A stretch of DNA of 64,000 nucleotides from Spirodela intermedia (taxonomy: Eukaryota; Streptophyta; Magnoliopsida; Alismatales; Araceae), in contig LR746279.1 in NCBI GenBank assembly GCA_902729315.2, positions 253,001 to 317,000 on the forward strand, given 5' to 3'. A program made the position numbers and the translations under genes. A model generated the notes under the pieces. That model did not search any database. It was not told where the DNA came from and saw nothing but the letters and a program-made list of their open reading frames with translations. Shown piece by piece: positions 13,677 through 25,339 of this stretch (its first letter is position 1; every line of letters starts with the position of its first letter).

Positions 13677-13945
13677 ATACTAGCCGCCCTCTCCCTCTCT
13701 ATCTCTCTCCTCTCTTTCTTCTCCTTTCTCCCACGCGCCGTACTCTCTCTCTCTCTCCCTGTCCTTACTTTTCCTTTCTGCTCTCATTTCCACCCTCTCT
13801 TTCGCCCTTCCATTTTCTGTCTTTAATCTTCTCTCTCTTGCGCCCTCTCTTTCTCCCTTCCATTTTGTGTCTTCAATCTCTCTCTTGCGCCCTCTCTCTT
13901 TCGTCCTCTCTTTCTTCTCTCTCTCTCGCTCTCTCTCTTGTGTGT
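13677..13945 (+). repeat. CT-rich polypyrimidine tract
   Basis: About 270 bases almost free of purines on the plus strand, mixing CT, CTT and CCCT. An internal near-duplicate occurs ('cccttccattttctgtctt' and a similar copy about 55 bp later). The leucine/serine-rich frame 13658-13987 is an artefact of this composition. Confidence 0.9.
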
Positions 13946-14454
13946 GTGAAGGTCACCTTGACAGGACAGAAGAAAAGAGTACTATAATTTAAATTATTGA
14001 AGACAACATCAGACATGGATTGAAATGATCAAAGGCACTCCATTTCATGCTTCAGAGATACCGAATATAATGTCTTGAGAAAAGATTTTGAAAGTACAAT
14101 GGTACAGTTCGAGTAAACCATCATGAAAAAGAATTTATTATCTTCCAAACAATAAAAAAGAAGCAATGCAGATAGTTTAAATAAAAATAATTATTTCCTT
14201 TCATGTATGACTCTTAAATCCTAACCTTGACAACATTCAACTGGTTTGTCTGTTAATATATGCTGTAAGCATGATACTGTAACAGATGCTGAAAGCATGA
14301 TGCTTCTTAAGAATATCGCCCTATCTTTTACCTTGTTGGGGATTTTTATCATGGCAATAAATGAGTGGGAGAGAAAGATTATTGCGTATTTGGGGTATGC
14401 ACCCATGTTTTGACTGGATTTGAGTAGCAGGAGTTATAAAGAAAACTGCAGCAC

Positions 14455-15480
14455 AGTTTCGCGACAAATCAGACCACTTTGTCATGTATAAATGTCTTAC
14501 AATCACCTCACAGGAAAGATGCTCCCTATTGATCCTCATGTGCCAAATTCATCATACTTGATCATCAACAGCAACAACTCCATAAGTTCATTTTCCCCAA
14601 TGTTGTCCATCTCTTCTCCTCTGTTAACCATTGATGTTGGATACAATCATTTTACATAATTTCTATCACAACTTACCCTATCTCCCATTTATGACAATAC
14701 TCTCCTTGAGAGAGAACCATTTTCTAGGTTACTTACCTAGAAAGCAATGTCAATAGCAGTACTTATGTCTCCTAAATCATTCTAGAAACAACATACCAAA
14801 AAATTTCACCTTGTCTTCTTTATATTTCATCCTGGGAGTCAAGAAGACCAGAACATGGTTTCTCATGGGCAGATGTGAAAACAAAAGATGCATGTGTATT
14901 CCTCATGTCAAAGAATTTGGTCAATTAATATGAAGCTGACCCTCTTCTGTAGATGACCATCTTTGATTTATCAGTTAACATGATTAGTGATATCATACCT
15001 TTGAAAATTAGAGAACTGACGGGACTTTGGTTGCTGAACTTATCAAACAACCACAACCATGGTTTGGAACTGGTGTTAACGGTGGGCATGAGTCCTATGG
15101 AGAGTTTAGATATCTCATATAATGATGTAATTGACTCCATACCCCATGAAATGGTTCAATTGTCCTCATCTTCAACTCTTGGCATTGCCTTGAATCACTT
15201 GTCATGTATGATCCCCAATAATGAAAAGTTCGGAACTTTGTAGTTATGAAGGTAGTTTAGGACGGTGTGAAAAGCCCCAAGAAAAAGCCTGTTCTCATAA
15301 CAAGGAGATAGCGAAAAAGATTACAGAAGAAGGGAAAAAGAAGGGCAACTCAATGTATTTGACTCACACTTTAGTTTTTTCACATGTTATAGTGTCAATT
15401 ACTGTGGCTTTTGGTGGTTTCTCATTGATGTCTTTTTCAATATGAGTTGAAAGGGGAAATATTTCAAAAAACATTGATCA
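14455..15480 (+). pseudogene. RLP pseudogene, 3' half
   Basis: Collinear with the second half of RLP exon 2. It starts at a degraded 'NQTTLS..NVSYNHL' LRR, continues through 'SPLLTIDVGYNHFT' and 'MTIFDLSVNMISDIIPLKI' (from 14953), then 'MESLDISYNDVIDSIP' and 'SYEGSLGRCEKP', and ends with a broken TM/tail around 15390-15480. Several stops and frameshifts break it, and the N-terminal half is absent. The sequence just before (13950-14450) shows nothing recognisable. Confidence 0.87.
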
Positions 15481-16402
15481 ATATCATAATTTTTACTTAA
15501 AACATGTTTCAAAATTTTCGTTTTCTTGGTAATCTCTAGTGGAATGTTTGGGGTTTATCTTCCACTAAATTCTTCCCAGTGGTTATAGTCTAGGGAAAAT
15601 ACAATATCCAACTTCGATGTATCATTACTTTGATGATCTTGAAATTAATATCATTTTTTTTCAACATATATCTTTATTTTTCATTTTCAAAGTATTTATA
15701 AATGGAGAAACACTAAAAAATCATTAAAATATTAGACTTGAATGCGCTGCATCTCTATATAGGCCCAACACCTTTGTATCGAACTAAAAGAGGTTATGTT
15801 TCAACTGGGAGCCTATAGGGAGACTAGTGGAAACTAGGTACCATCTGATGCTTCGTGATTGAACAGAGAAAAGAAGCTTGTCAATATACTTTAATGATTC
15901 TAGACACAATCAGACAGATTAGGAGAAATGAAAAAGTCTTGTTTAATTTCAACTGGTAGGTTTTGGATCAATTTGGTAACTAGTTCCTGATGATATATCC
16001 AATAATGATAGTATTGTTGGCTGCTCTCCAAACAATTGTTGTGAAGTAGCTATTTGTATTAAGATGTTTTGTAGGAACTAAGTTATGTTGATCACCATGA
16101 ATAAGGATTTTAAAGCTATTACAAGACATTAGAGAAATTATACTCCCAAATTTTCGTTCTAAAAGAGACTTTGGAAAAAAACACAAACAAAAAGTTATAG
16201 TGTCTAATGCATTTAAAAGATAAGCTACCTTAAAACAGTTAAATGATTAGACACATTGCAAAAAGATAATTGTTCATACAAAGTATGTTCATAATTAAAC
16301 ATAATTTGAAAATTTAATTGACCTTATGCTTTTTTTTCATCATCAAAACATCATGTAGTCAAGACCCTAATGGTCTAAACCTTCTTTTAGTGAAGGAATA
16401 TA
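15481..16402 (+). repeat. Duplicated RLP 3' flank, copy 3
   Basis: Similar to 431-1300 and 11891-12800 ('aaatggagaaacac', 'accatctgatgc', 'gattgaacagag'). It ends where the HKT-exon tandem unit begins, so RLP flank DNA and HKT 3' DNA are directly joined here. Confidence 0.7.
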
Positions 16403-18255
16403 AAAGCAATAAACTGACCTAGTTCATGAACCGTTAGCTGCAATGAACATCAAAAAATGGAAAATGGATTTGCTTTTATGCAGTCTTACTACTATTTGCC
16501 ATGGCATCTTTAATCCACTCCTTTCCATAGAGGACTGGCGGAAGCTACTAGCACATATGATGTTATTGAAGGAATTTGAAGGATGACAAGCCTACTCATA
16601 GTAATGATTTAAGGATGACTATTCTAATGAAGCAATCGCTTACAATACTGCTAGTCTCCTGGTCAATATCAGTTTGTTGGAAAGGAAAGAGGTTTTAGGC
16701 AGTCTACTCTCACTTCATTGGTGGAGTCTAGGGAGGCAGATTTTCTAGATTTTGGCCCCACTTGATGGGTGACAATATTGACCAGCCCATGTCATTCTTT
16801 TCATTCATGACTCTTATAATCAAAGGGCATTCATGTGTAGTCAACTCATCAGCAATCTTCTCAACTGGCGGTGAAGTATCTGCTTGGCATTCTTGCATTC
16901 AATTTCTGACCGCTTTCTCCATGCACACAAATACTGGGTAACTCCTTTGGGTACTCCCACCATGATATATGAGCAACTTGCGCTGCCTGACAGAGCTTGA
17001 TTTATCTTATGATCATATGTTGTTCCATGAATCTCAATACATCTTTTAGAAACTGGCAATGTGGCGTCCGTTTGTCACCGCTCAATCTGCATCAAATCAG
17101 TCACATAAATTGAGAAAAAACGAATTCCGAGCAAGCAACTCTCATGCTATTCCTAGGTAGCACAGGAAGTTATCCAAACTATGTGAATTAGAAAGGCGAA
17201 TGATTGCTGTTCGTTGCCTTTCCTCTTTACAGCTCATATCGCATTGTCCAAATTGTCACTGCAGGTCAGCTTATCGTTGCTTGATCAAATGGCGGAACAA
17301 GCTTTTTGGCTCATTTCATCATCCTGACCTTTATGCCTTTTCAAGAATCAAAATAATCACAACGTGAGGAGGAACCCTTGGGTTTCTCAAGATTTCCTAC
17401 CACTCTTCTCTACAGAAAGAGGAAAGGATGAAATATCTTGAAGTTATGGATCTCATGACCTCTAAATCGTACACTTCGGAAATTTAAATGGACTTTCAAG
17501 TTCCCTGTATGCAACTGACAAACTACGTCGAACTTTCTATGTCGTGGATCGAGTGTTGGGGTAGTGGAAGAGCGGTAGAATATACGACAACTGATTTTTG
17601 GCACTTCTGCTCCTGTTCAGGTAGGAAGGCCTAGAACTCTCCCGAGGCCACAATCAGTGTGGGTCTTCCACCGGGTCAGCACATATATCGTAGCTGTTTC
17701 TCTCAAGGCCCAAAAGAAGGTGGTCAACTATGTCAGCTTCCAGGCGCTTCCTCCTCTCTTATTAAACCGTTTCAGCCTTCCGACAACCATCGCGCCAATC
17801 AGGATCATCTTTCCGCCATTGCTCCACCGGCCGGCGAACCCGTACCACCCATCCTTGCAGCTTCTGTCTTCCTTCAATCGCCGGCCGCAGCTGTACCCCA
17901 TCGACAACCCAACATTGCCATACGCGCTGCGCATGCAAACACAGCCGCCGGCACGAGTCAGTATCCATCTTCTTAAGATTCAGAAGTCAAATCTGGGGGA
18001 CGGTAAGCAAGAAGCCTAGTTCCGTTCTGTCCACCTTGACCCCGAAGAAAGTTTGGTTGGCTACTAACCCGGAAAATTTGGTTTCAACCTATTTGAAATA
18101 TCCCCATATGTAAAATTCTGAGCAAAGAGACAAATCTAATTAACTGGGCCAAAATGGGTTAACCCTAGCCATGTACGGGCCTGTAGCCCGGCCTGGAAAT
18201 TGACTCTCGAGCTTGTTTAACGCCAGGCTAGATGGCCCAAGGCACCCTTAGAAAA
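16403..18255. repeat. Tandem duplication unit A (distal), contains a copy of the HKT last exon
   Basis: Collinear with 18256-20247 from 'aaactgacc' to 'cacccttaga' at high similarity (roughly 85-90% by eye in the parts I compared). The unit contains RLP-flank-like DNA, a short LRR remnant near 16970-17060, and on the minus strand HKT exon 3 with part of the preceding intron. Unit B contains a few extra indels. Confidence 0.88.
17728..17926 (-). CDS. Orphan duplicate of the HKT terminal exon
   Basis: The minus strand encodes [14 protein letters not shown]..., the fourth pore loop and last membrane helix of an HKT transporter, ending ...GGSAWKLT and a stop. The acceptor AG at 17928-17927 is preserved, giving the same 199-nt exon and phase as the exon at 19747-19945. 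I count roughly 20 base differences between the two exons; about 7 change the protein (for example R/G, G/E, N/D, V/L) and none causes a stop or frameshift. No exon 1 or 2 accompanies it, so it is not a gene by itself. It could serve as an alternative last exon of the upstream HKT gene if transcription reads through 18-20 kb, or be a young pseudo-exon. Confidence 0.75.
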
Positions 18256-20247
18256 ACACTAAACTGACCAAGTTCATGAACCATTAGCTGGCAATGAACA
18301 TCAACAAATGGAAAATGGATTTACTTTTCTGCTGTCTGACTACTATTTGGCATGACATCTTAAATCCACTTCTTTCTAAAGAGACTGATGGAAGCTACTA
18401 GCACAGATGTTGTTATTGAAAGAGTTTGAAGGATGATAAGCCTAGTCATAGTGAAACCCTGAAGTAGTATTGTAAAAGTCATAGCTTACAATACTACTCC
18501 TAGTCTCCTGGTCACTTCATTAGTGGAGTCTAGGGAGGCAGATTTTCTAGATATTGGCCCCACTTCAAGGGTGACAATATTTTGATGGAGGATCCTTCTT
18601 GCTTATTTAACCCAACCCAGGTCATTTTGTTCATTCATGAATCTAATAATCATAGGGCATTAACATGTAGTCGACTCATCAACAGGATTCTCAACTGGAG
18701 GAGAAGTATCTGCTTGGCATTCTTGCATTCAATTTCTGACCGCTTGCTCTATGCACACAAATACTGGGTAATTCACAACTTCCCTAGGTTCCACATATTT
18801 GTAAGCTCCTCCTTTATTTTGTGGGGTTTTTTCTTTTCATGAGAAACTCCTTAGGGGGCTCCCACCATAATACAGGAGCAACTTGCGCTCCCTGATAGTG
18901 CTTGATTTTTCTTATGATCATATTTGTTTGATGAATCTCATTACATTTTTCAGCAACTAACAATGTGGCGTTCGTTTGTCAACGCTCAATCTGCATCAAC
19001 TCAGTCGCATGATTGGAGGAAAAAAAATGAATTGCGAGAGAGCAACTCTCAGGCTATTCCTAGCTAGCACACGAAGTTATCCAAAGTATGCGAGTTTGAA
19101 AGGCGGAATGAATACAAGGGGACAGAGATTCAACCTCAATCTCCAAACCGTAGAGGAACAAACACTGTACTTTCTTTTGTCTACTACGCATTGGAGACGG
19201 TGATTGCGTCCTTGCAGTCTGTATTGCCTCTCCTCTTTACAGCTCAGATCGTATTTTCCAAATTGTCAATGCGAGTCAGCTTATCGTCGCTTGATCAAAT
19301 GGCGGAACAAGCTTTGTGGCTCATTTCATCATCCTGACCTTTATGCCTTTTCAAGAATCAAAACAATCACAACTTGAGGAGGAAGCCTTGGGTTTCTCAA
19401 GAATTCCTACCACTCTTCTCTATAGCAAGAGGGAAGGATGAAATATCTTCAAGTTATCTATGGATCTCATGACCTGTACAACGGAGACTTGGGAAGATTA
19501 AATGAACTTCCAAGTTTTTTGTATGAAACTGATAAGTTGCGTCGAACTTTTTTTGTCGCGGATCGAGTGTTAGGGCAGTGGAAGAGCGGTAGATTATACG
19601 ACAACTGATTCTTTGGCACCTTTTGCTCCTGATCATGAATGAAAGGTTAGAACTCTCTCGAGGCCACAGTCAGTGTGGGTCTTCCACCGAGTCAGCACAT
19701 ATTTCGTAGCTCCATAGTTAGTGCAGCCCAAAAAGAAGATGGTCAACTATGTGAGCTTCCAGGCACTCCCTCCTCTCTTGTTAAACCTCTTCAACCTTCC
19801 GACGAGCATCACGCCAATGAGGACCATCTTTCCGCCGTCGCTCCACCGGCCGGCGAACCCGTACCACTCATCCTTGCAGCTTCCGTCTTCCTTCAGCCGC
19901 CGGCCGCAGCTGTACCCCATCGACAACCCAACATTTCCATACGCGCTGCACATGCAAACACAGCCGCCGACACGCGTCGGTTACCATCTATTTAAGGATT
20001 CAGAAGTCAAATCTTGGGGGCCGGAAAGCAAGAAGCCAAATTCCGTTCTGTCCATCTTGACCCGAAGAAATTTCGCTTTAGCCTATTTGAAATATCCCCA
20101 TATGTAAAATTCTGAGCAAAGAGACAAATCTAATTAACTGGGCCAAAATGGGTTAAGCCTAGCCATGTACGGGCCTGTAGCCCGGCCTGGAAATTGACTC
20201 TCGAGCTTGTTTAACGCCAGGCTAGATGGCCCAAGGCACCCTTAGAG
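18256..20247. repeat. Tandem duplication unit B (proximal), contains the HKT last exon
   Basis: Second copy of the 16403-18255 unit. Its right breakpoint falls inside HKT intron 2, after 'ggcacccttaga', where unit A instead continues into the start of unit B. This explains why only exon 3 and 3' flank were duplicated. Confidence 0.88.
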
Positions 20248-21938
20248 AAAGGGGCCAGTCGGCTGGCCCTAAAAAATGGCTTTTTAGAGTGCCTGTCATG
20301 GCTAGATAACCTTTTCTAGTTGGATCCGGGGAGAAAAGTGAAAATTCCCGAGGCAGATGAATAGCAGACCTGACCACTTCGAAGGCGATGTTAAAGACGT
20401 TGAAGTTTAGGGCATCCTGAACAAACTTCGTCCTCTCGGTGACGCACACCGCCATGACGAAGATGGCAATGTACCCGAGATGCGACAAGATCAGGGTTTC
20501 AGATAGCAGCAGATCTGAGCTCCTCCGTCCTCCTCTCCGTTGGCCCACTGAGATCTCATCCTCCTCCGGGGAGACGGATGTGTATGGAGGGAGGTACCTG
20601 TGAACCAAGAAGCCATTGGACCTCTGATTCTTTGAGGCTAATTTCACTGAAGGAAGGGTTCGGAGATGAACTAGAGTGAACTCACATCATTACGACGTAG
20701 AGCACCAAGATCGCTGGCGAGATTACCGACATATCAAAGACGGACTCCCCGGCGTGCCTCGAATTTACTGACTGGAAGAGCACCGCCGCTGCCTTCTGCC
20801 ATGTTGACAGGTCGCTGCCTCGCAATACATCTGAATCCCACTCCAGGCAGACAAAAATGATGAATTGAACGCCTATCAACGCCGCTGTGGTGAGGACGAG
20901 GTGTACGCAGCGGCGCTTCCCAAACAAATGATCGAAGCCGAGATGCCGTCCGTCTCTCCGGGTCAGCAAGTCGTCGAGAGTTTCTCGTCTTTTCCTGACT
21001 AGACGTCCCCAGCTCCAGAGCACCGACCTCAGGCCAGGTGGGAAGAAACAGTTTCCGGCGAGGATGAGGGGGATGATCAATAACAAGAGGCCGGAACTTT
21101 TTCTAAATGGAAGCATGTTCTCGTTTGTGAGGACAAATCCACAGTTTGTGAAGGAAGACACGGAGAGGAAGATGGAGAAGTCCACGATGTGGATTCCCTT
21201 GTTCGTCAGAACTTCTCGGGCTTCGCTGGCGGCGAAGAAAGCTAGATAGATAACAATAGCTGCAAAACCCAGAGAAATGGACCCCACAACGTAACCGAAT
21301 ATTGCCATGCTTAGGAGGTTCATGGACTGATACCTCAATTCCGTGTCCGAATGTTCCTCTATTTCAACTGTTGGCGACGCCGGCGGGCCTGAAATGGGAA
21401 GCTCCAAGGCAATAGAAATACTGACGTCTTCGCCTATGTTCATTGCTGGGTCAGCTTTTCTGTTCTCTCTCGTGATCTTGGCCTTTATAAGGTGATTATG
21501 GAGCAAGGACGTGAACCCCTCTCCGCCAGTCAGCATGAGGAGGATCAGAACAAAGACCTGGCCCCTCGAGAAGGCCTCCATCTGCGTCGTCGACATGCTC
21601 GACACCGTTGCCGCCGACACTGCTGTGAAGAAAAGATCAAGATCCCCAGTCCCGACCCTTCCCGGCTTTGGGCCCAGCTTCATCAGCAGCAAGAAGCCCA
21701 CGAAAGAGTTGGCAACGAAGAACATCAGGAGGAGCAAGAATGGATCGGCGGAGGCGGCTGCCCACTGGTATCTGCGTACGACCGCCTTTAAGAATGGCCT
21801 GGCCGTGCAAGACAACTGACGGCGTGAAAGGTAGAAAAGCCCCCGGAGCCGGTTGCCGGGAACGGACCAGGCGCCTATGAGAAAAGGAGCCATAAGGGAT
21901 GGGCGGTGACGCCGGTCCGTGGAAGAAGCCCTGGTCAT
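19747..21938 (-). CDS. HKT1: Class-I HKT sodium transporter, 3 exons
   Basis: Predicted CDS is complement(join(19747..19945,20370..20597,20686..21938)), 559 aa. Both introns have GT/AG ends: the donor at 20685 is GTGAGT, and the acceptors end cacAG and gcAG. Together they restore the family's '..VVM-MYLPPYT..' and '..EVV-SAYGNVG..' junctions. HKTs are plasma-membrane Trk/Ktr-type cation transporters with four pore loops. Loop A has [11 protein letters not shown] with Ser114 at the selectivity-filter position, the mark of class I (sodium-selective) HKTs. Loop B has [10 protein letters not shown] (Gly267), loop C NSRHAGES (Gly397) and loop D SAYGNVG (494-500). Class-I members typically retrieve sodium from xylem. 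The start at 21938 is the first ATG of the frame; Met16 (21893) is an alternative. Exon sizes (1253, 228, 199) match the usual HKT layout. The last exon exists a second time at 17.7 kb. Confidence 0.94.
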
Positions 21939-23720
21939 ATATGCTCTCTGGAGGCCCGAAGGTTGGTTCCCGCCAATAATGCACGGCGAATTATTGAGTG
22001 CAATGAGACAAGCCGCAGCTTTCGCGCGGTCGGCCTAGGACCAACCTTGGAAGTGTGAATTCGGTGGCTGGGAATGGAGACGACGGATTTCAATCCTCCG
22101 ATGGTTGATTTCCATTCTAACCTACGTATCGTAGCCCCTGATACTGGGAAACTCAATCTTTCGGCCATTGACCATAACACGCTACGACCATGGATACTTC
22201 ACTGGGTACTTCAATGAGTAGGGCCCTTTGCCTTTGTTCTATCAAAGGATCGTACTCTCCGGTTGCTCCTCGTTGACTACGGAGGCTCCTTCGAGAGAAC
22301 CGGTCCGCAGCAGGGAGTAGAAAACTCGCCAGCACAATCTTTCTGGTCACATGGTCGAGGGAGAGAGAGGATGGGCGGCCTGATTATGACGTGATTTGTT
22401 CAGCTTTCTTTCTTTGTTTCTTGGCTTCGGTGGTTGGCCCCTTCAACCAGCAGAAGTGCGTTGCTGAGGAGACAAGAAGTTTCCCCGTCTTGGACACCTT
22501 TTCGGTGCCTGTAGTTCTTCTGGCAAGGAGGCCGATTGTCCACAGACCCATCGCCGACGGAAGGCTGATGCTGACTGCGTTCCGGCTTGTGGTGGTTCTC
22601 GCACCACGGTAATCTAGTGGCTGACATGAACGACAAATATAATTAATATGAACGAAAAATATATTAATATTGGAAAGTCTAAATGTAGGGGTAGATATGA
22701 ACGACAAAAGATAGTCAATAGTGAAGATATGAAACAAATGGCGTAATTATTGAAAATTATGTTATACCCAACAAAATTAGAATATGTCATTGAGAAAACC
22801 CAGTTTCGAAATATTTTTCATTCCATAAATGTGTTCTTGTTGTACCCCACTAAAATAGAATATGAAATATACATTAAATTGTTCATGATCTCAATGTGGA
22901 AGAGCTACTCAATTATCTCTTATGTTGTGAAGGATTACGTTAAAAACAACCTCATGGTTAAATCATGCGATTAAGAACAAAACAACGACTGTCAATTGGC
23001 CAGTCTTTCTAGGATGACAATAAATCTGATTATTGAATTTTTTACATTATATATACTAGTTTTATCTGTGCAAGGTATGTGCAGAAAATCCACTTACTTA
23101 TCAGGAAACCATAAACAGTTTTACATTGAAATTAATCTCCTAAGTCTAAGCAATAATCTCTTGAATGTAGCGCTAAGAGATTTTTACATGAATTTACATG
23201 TGGACAGTTTTCTATGAGTTGGGTAGTCATACATGAATAGTATAAGACCCCCACCTTGACATTCAGATCGCTTTGTCCATTTCATAATTACAGGAAATTG
23301 ATTCTTATGAGCACCCTTGATAAGAACCACATGCTTATCGAATGACATTGGAAGATCCACTGCCCGCCACATGTGAATGTTTCAGGCAGTATCATCAACC
23401 AGAAATCACATGATATATATATATATATAACCAGAAATGTATACTAGTGTAAATGATTGACGTTTTGGGATGAATCTGTCCCCCTCACTTCAGTACGAGG
23501 TGAAGTAGCATAAGATTGAAATGGAGAGAAGGAGACTTGGTTCTCTATCACAGCAAAACTCTCCTTTCATGACTAAGCCGTAACGAGGAAGATGAAGCAG
23601 CTATTTTTATGGCCGTTACCTGCTAACAGATGTGGCTCTCTGTTCCAGAGGAGAAAAGCTGCAACGAAGAACCCTAGCTCCCAGTTTCTTGTGATAGTTT
23701 AGGGCTCATTTCACAAGTGT
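21939..23720. other. Upstream region of HKT; AT-rich, no gene recognised
   Basis: It includes the presumed HKT promoter, with no clear TATA box near the start. An AT-rich part (22620-23450) has a short direct repeat: 'acaaaattagaatatg' at about 22769 and 'actaaaatagaatatg' about 80 bp further on. A small (TA)n run lies near 23412-23430. Frames at 22384-22737 carry no known motif. Confidence 0.5.
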
Positions 23721-24167
23721 TTGCCTGGTCAACAGAAATGGGGCGAAACATCCTTCCAACCCTACGATTGCTATGCGGCAACCTGTCGTAGTCTGGGGCG
23801 GCCTGCAGGAGCTCTGAGGATTCAGGATAATTTGCAACATTCGAGTCCGGGGCCGGTGATTCAACTTAATCATGAGGATACTTCTTCATTACATACGACT
23901 AGGTTTCATCCAAGTGGGATATTGATGCAGCACGATCCCACTCGCCGTTGGACGGAAGAACGGTGGAGCCGGTCAAGGGAGCTGGAGACACGCGACGTGG
24001 AGGATGTGGATCTCATTGATGACACGACCATCCATCATTCATGCCGCGCCACAAATGCTCTGAAACGGACGATTTCCTTAGACTACGAGTTACTATTTGG
24101 GGCCTGTAAATTGGCCGGAATACCTCTGATTGTAGACATTGCATATTGGAGTTTGAAGCATAGTTAG
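23721..24167 (+). CDS. Unrecognised open frame, 148 codons
   Basis: This frame is open for 148 codons and has a rather protein-like composition (MPGQQKWGETSFQPYDC..., ending ...VDIAYWSLKHS). I recognise no family, no membrane segment and no repeat. It begins with a non-ATG or weak start in the six-frame sense, ends directly before the GC-rich dispersed repeat, and may be part of a degraded element. Treat as hypothetical. Confidence 0.2.
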   Translation: MPGQQKWGETSFQPYDCYAATCRSLGRPAGALRIQDNLQHSSPGPVIQLNHEDTSSLHTTRFHPSGILMQHDPTRRWTEERWSRSRELETRDVEDVDLIDDTTIHHSCRATNALKRTISLDYELLFGACKLAGIPLIVDIAYWSLKHS

Positions 24168-24184
24168 TCACCTGATCGTTTGAT

Positions 24185-25030
24185 CGCGCCGCTCCGGCTT
24201 GGGTTGGTCGGAGGACCCCGTCGCTCCCGATCTGGAGCTTCTTCTCCCCGTCATCTTCCACTTATCTAACCTTCCCTCTCTCAGCCACCGGCTTGCCGCT
24301 CGTCGCCTCCCACCTCTGCAGCCTCCCTTTCTTCGCCGCCGGCTTACCCTCACCGTCACTGCCTTAGCCGTAACCACAGCCCCCCTCTCGCAGTCCTCGT
24401 CGCCCGCTGCCGTCTCCTGCCCCCGTTTTCACCTCTGCCGTCGACCATCGTCGCCGTCTGCCGCTGCCGCCGCCACCATCCCGGCCTGTTCCGCCTTCGA
24501 CGTCCCGGCCCCCGCCCCCATTCTCTTCCGCCGCTGCCCGATTCACTCTCTCCTCTCTCTCCGGATAGGTTTCAAAACCGTCCGGTTTGTGGGCCTAGAC
24601 CTTCCCTGTCCGATTGGCCCATTTCTACCGGGCCCAGCTTGCTTCGTCGCCTGGATTGAAACACTCGGTTCGCTGGTCCGAATCGAGTTACGCGAACCAA
24701 CTGATCTGCACCGGTTCGTCCTACCGGTTCAAACCGCGCCTGACCGTCTAGTCCGCGCCGGCCCATCTCATGGGGTCTGAACCACCCCCGTAGGCGCTGG
24801 TTAGGCCCCAGGTCATCCAGTCAATGGTCAACGCTTTAAGCCAAATATCAATAGTCAAAGGTCAACAATAGGGGTCAATGGGTCAACCTATCATCCAACG
24901 GAGAGGTCATAGGATACTACCTTTGCATGTTAGGTTGATTATAACCTCGTGATAGAAAATAAATCTGATCTATCAAATGAGCGAGTCTCCTACTTCAAGC
25001 TAGTAGATCCCATATGTTGCTCATCCCCAT
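24185..25030 (-). repeat. Dispersed GC-rich repeat, copy 2 (inverted relative to 7.0-7.75 kb)
   Basis: On the minus strand it repeats in order the landmarks of the 6990-7750 copy ('gcttgaagtagga', 'cgaggttataatca', 'ttgaaccggtaggacgaac', 'gctgggccc', 'gggccaatcgg', 'ggcccacaaacc'). The proline/serine-rich frame 24199-24780 is a product of the GC-rich composition, not a gene. Confidence 0.8.
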
Positions 25031-25241
25031 CAGCCTCCTCGGAAGTGCAGTGCATCGTCCTAACACAGTTTGTGTTGTTCGGCCATGCGGAGTGGAGCTC
25101 CAAGGGTCGAAGCATATGAGCACGTATAAGAACGTAGTGGCGTCGTCTTTCGAGCAAGTATGCCCCAAGCACGCGGCCGAATCGTCATTTGCATCTCCAT
25201 TTCGTTAGCCATGATACTGTTCTTCTGTGCTATGATGCGAG

Positions 25242-25245
<4 letters not shown>

Positions 25246-25307
<62 letters not shown>

Positions 25308-25322
25308 CTCTCTCTCTCTCTC
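25246..25322 (+). repeat. (CT)n microsatellite
   Basis: About 38 CT units with a single interruption (gct). It lies just upstream of a SAUR promoter copy, as several other CT tracts do. Confidence 0.97.
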
Positions 25323-25339
25323 ATTCTTCTTCATTCTTC

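Noticed and set aside
17657-18019. Plus-strand open frames of 105-120 codons, repeated at 19675-20107
   Set aside because: They are antisense shadows of the two HKT terminal exons; the minus strand gives a clear HKT protein.
24199-24780. 193-codon proline/serine-rich plus-strand frame
   Set aside because: Composition artefact of the GC-rich dispersed repeat; the inverted copy at 7.3-7.7 kb shows the same artefact on its opposite strand.
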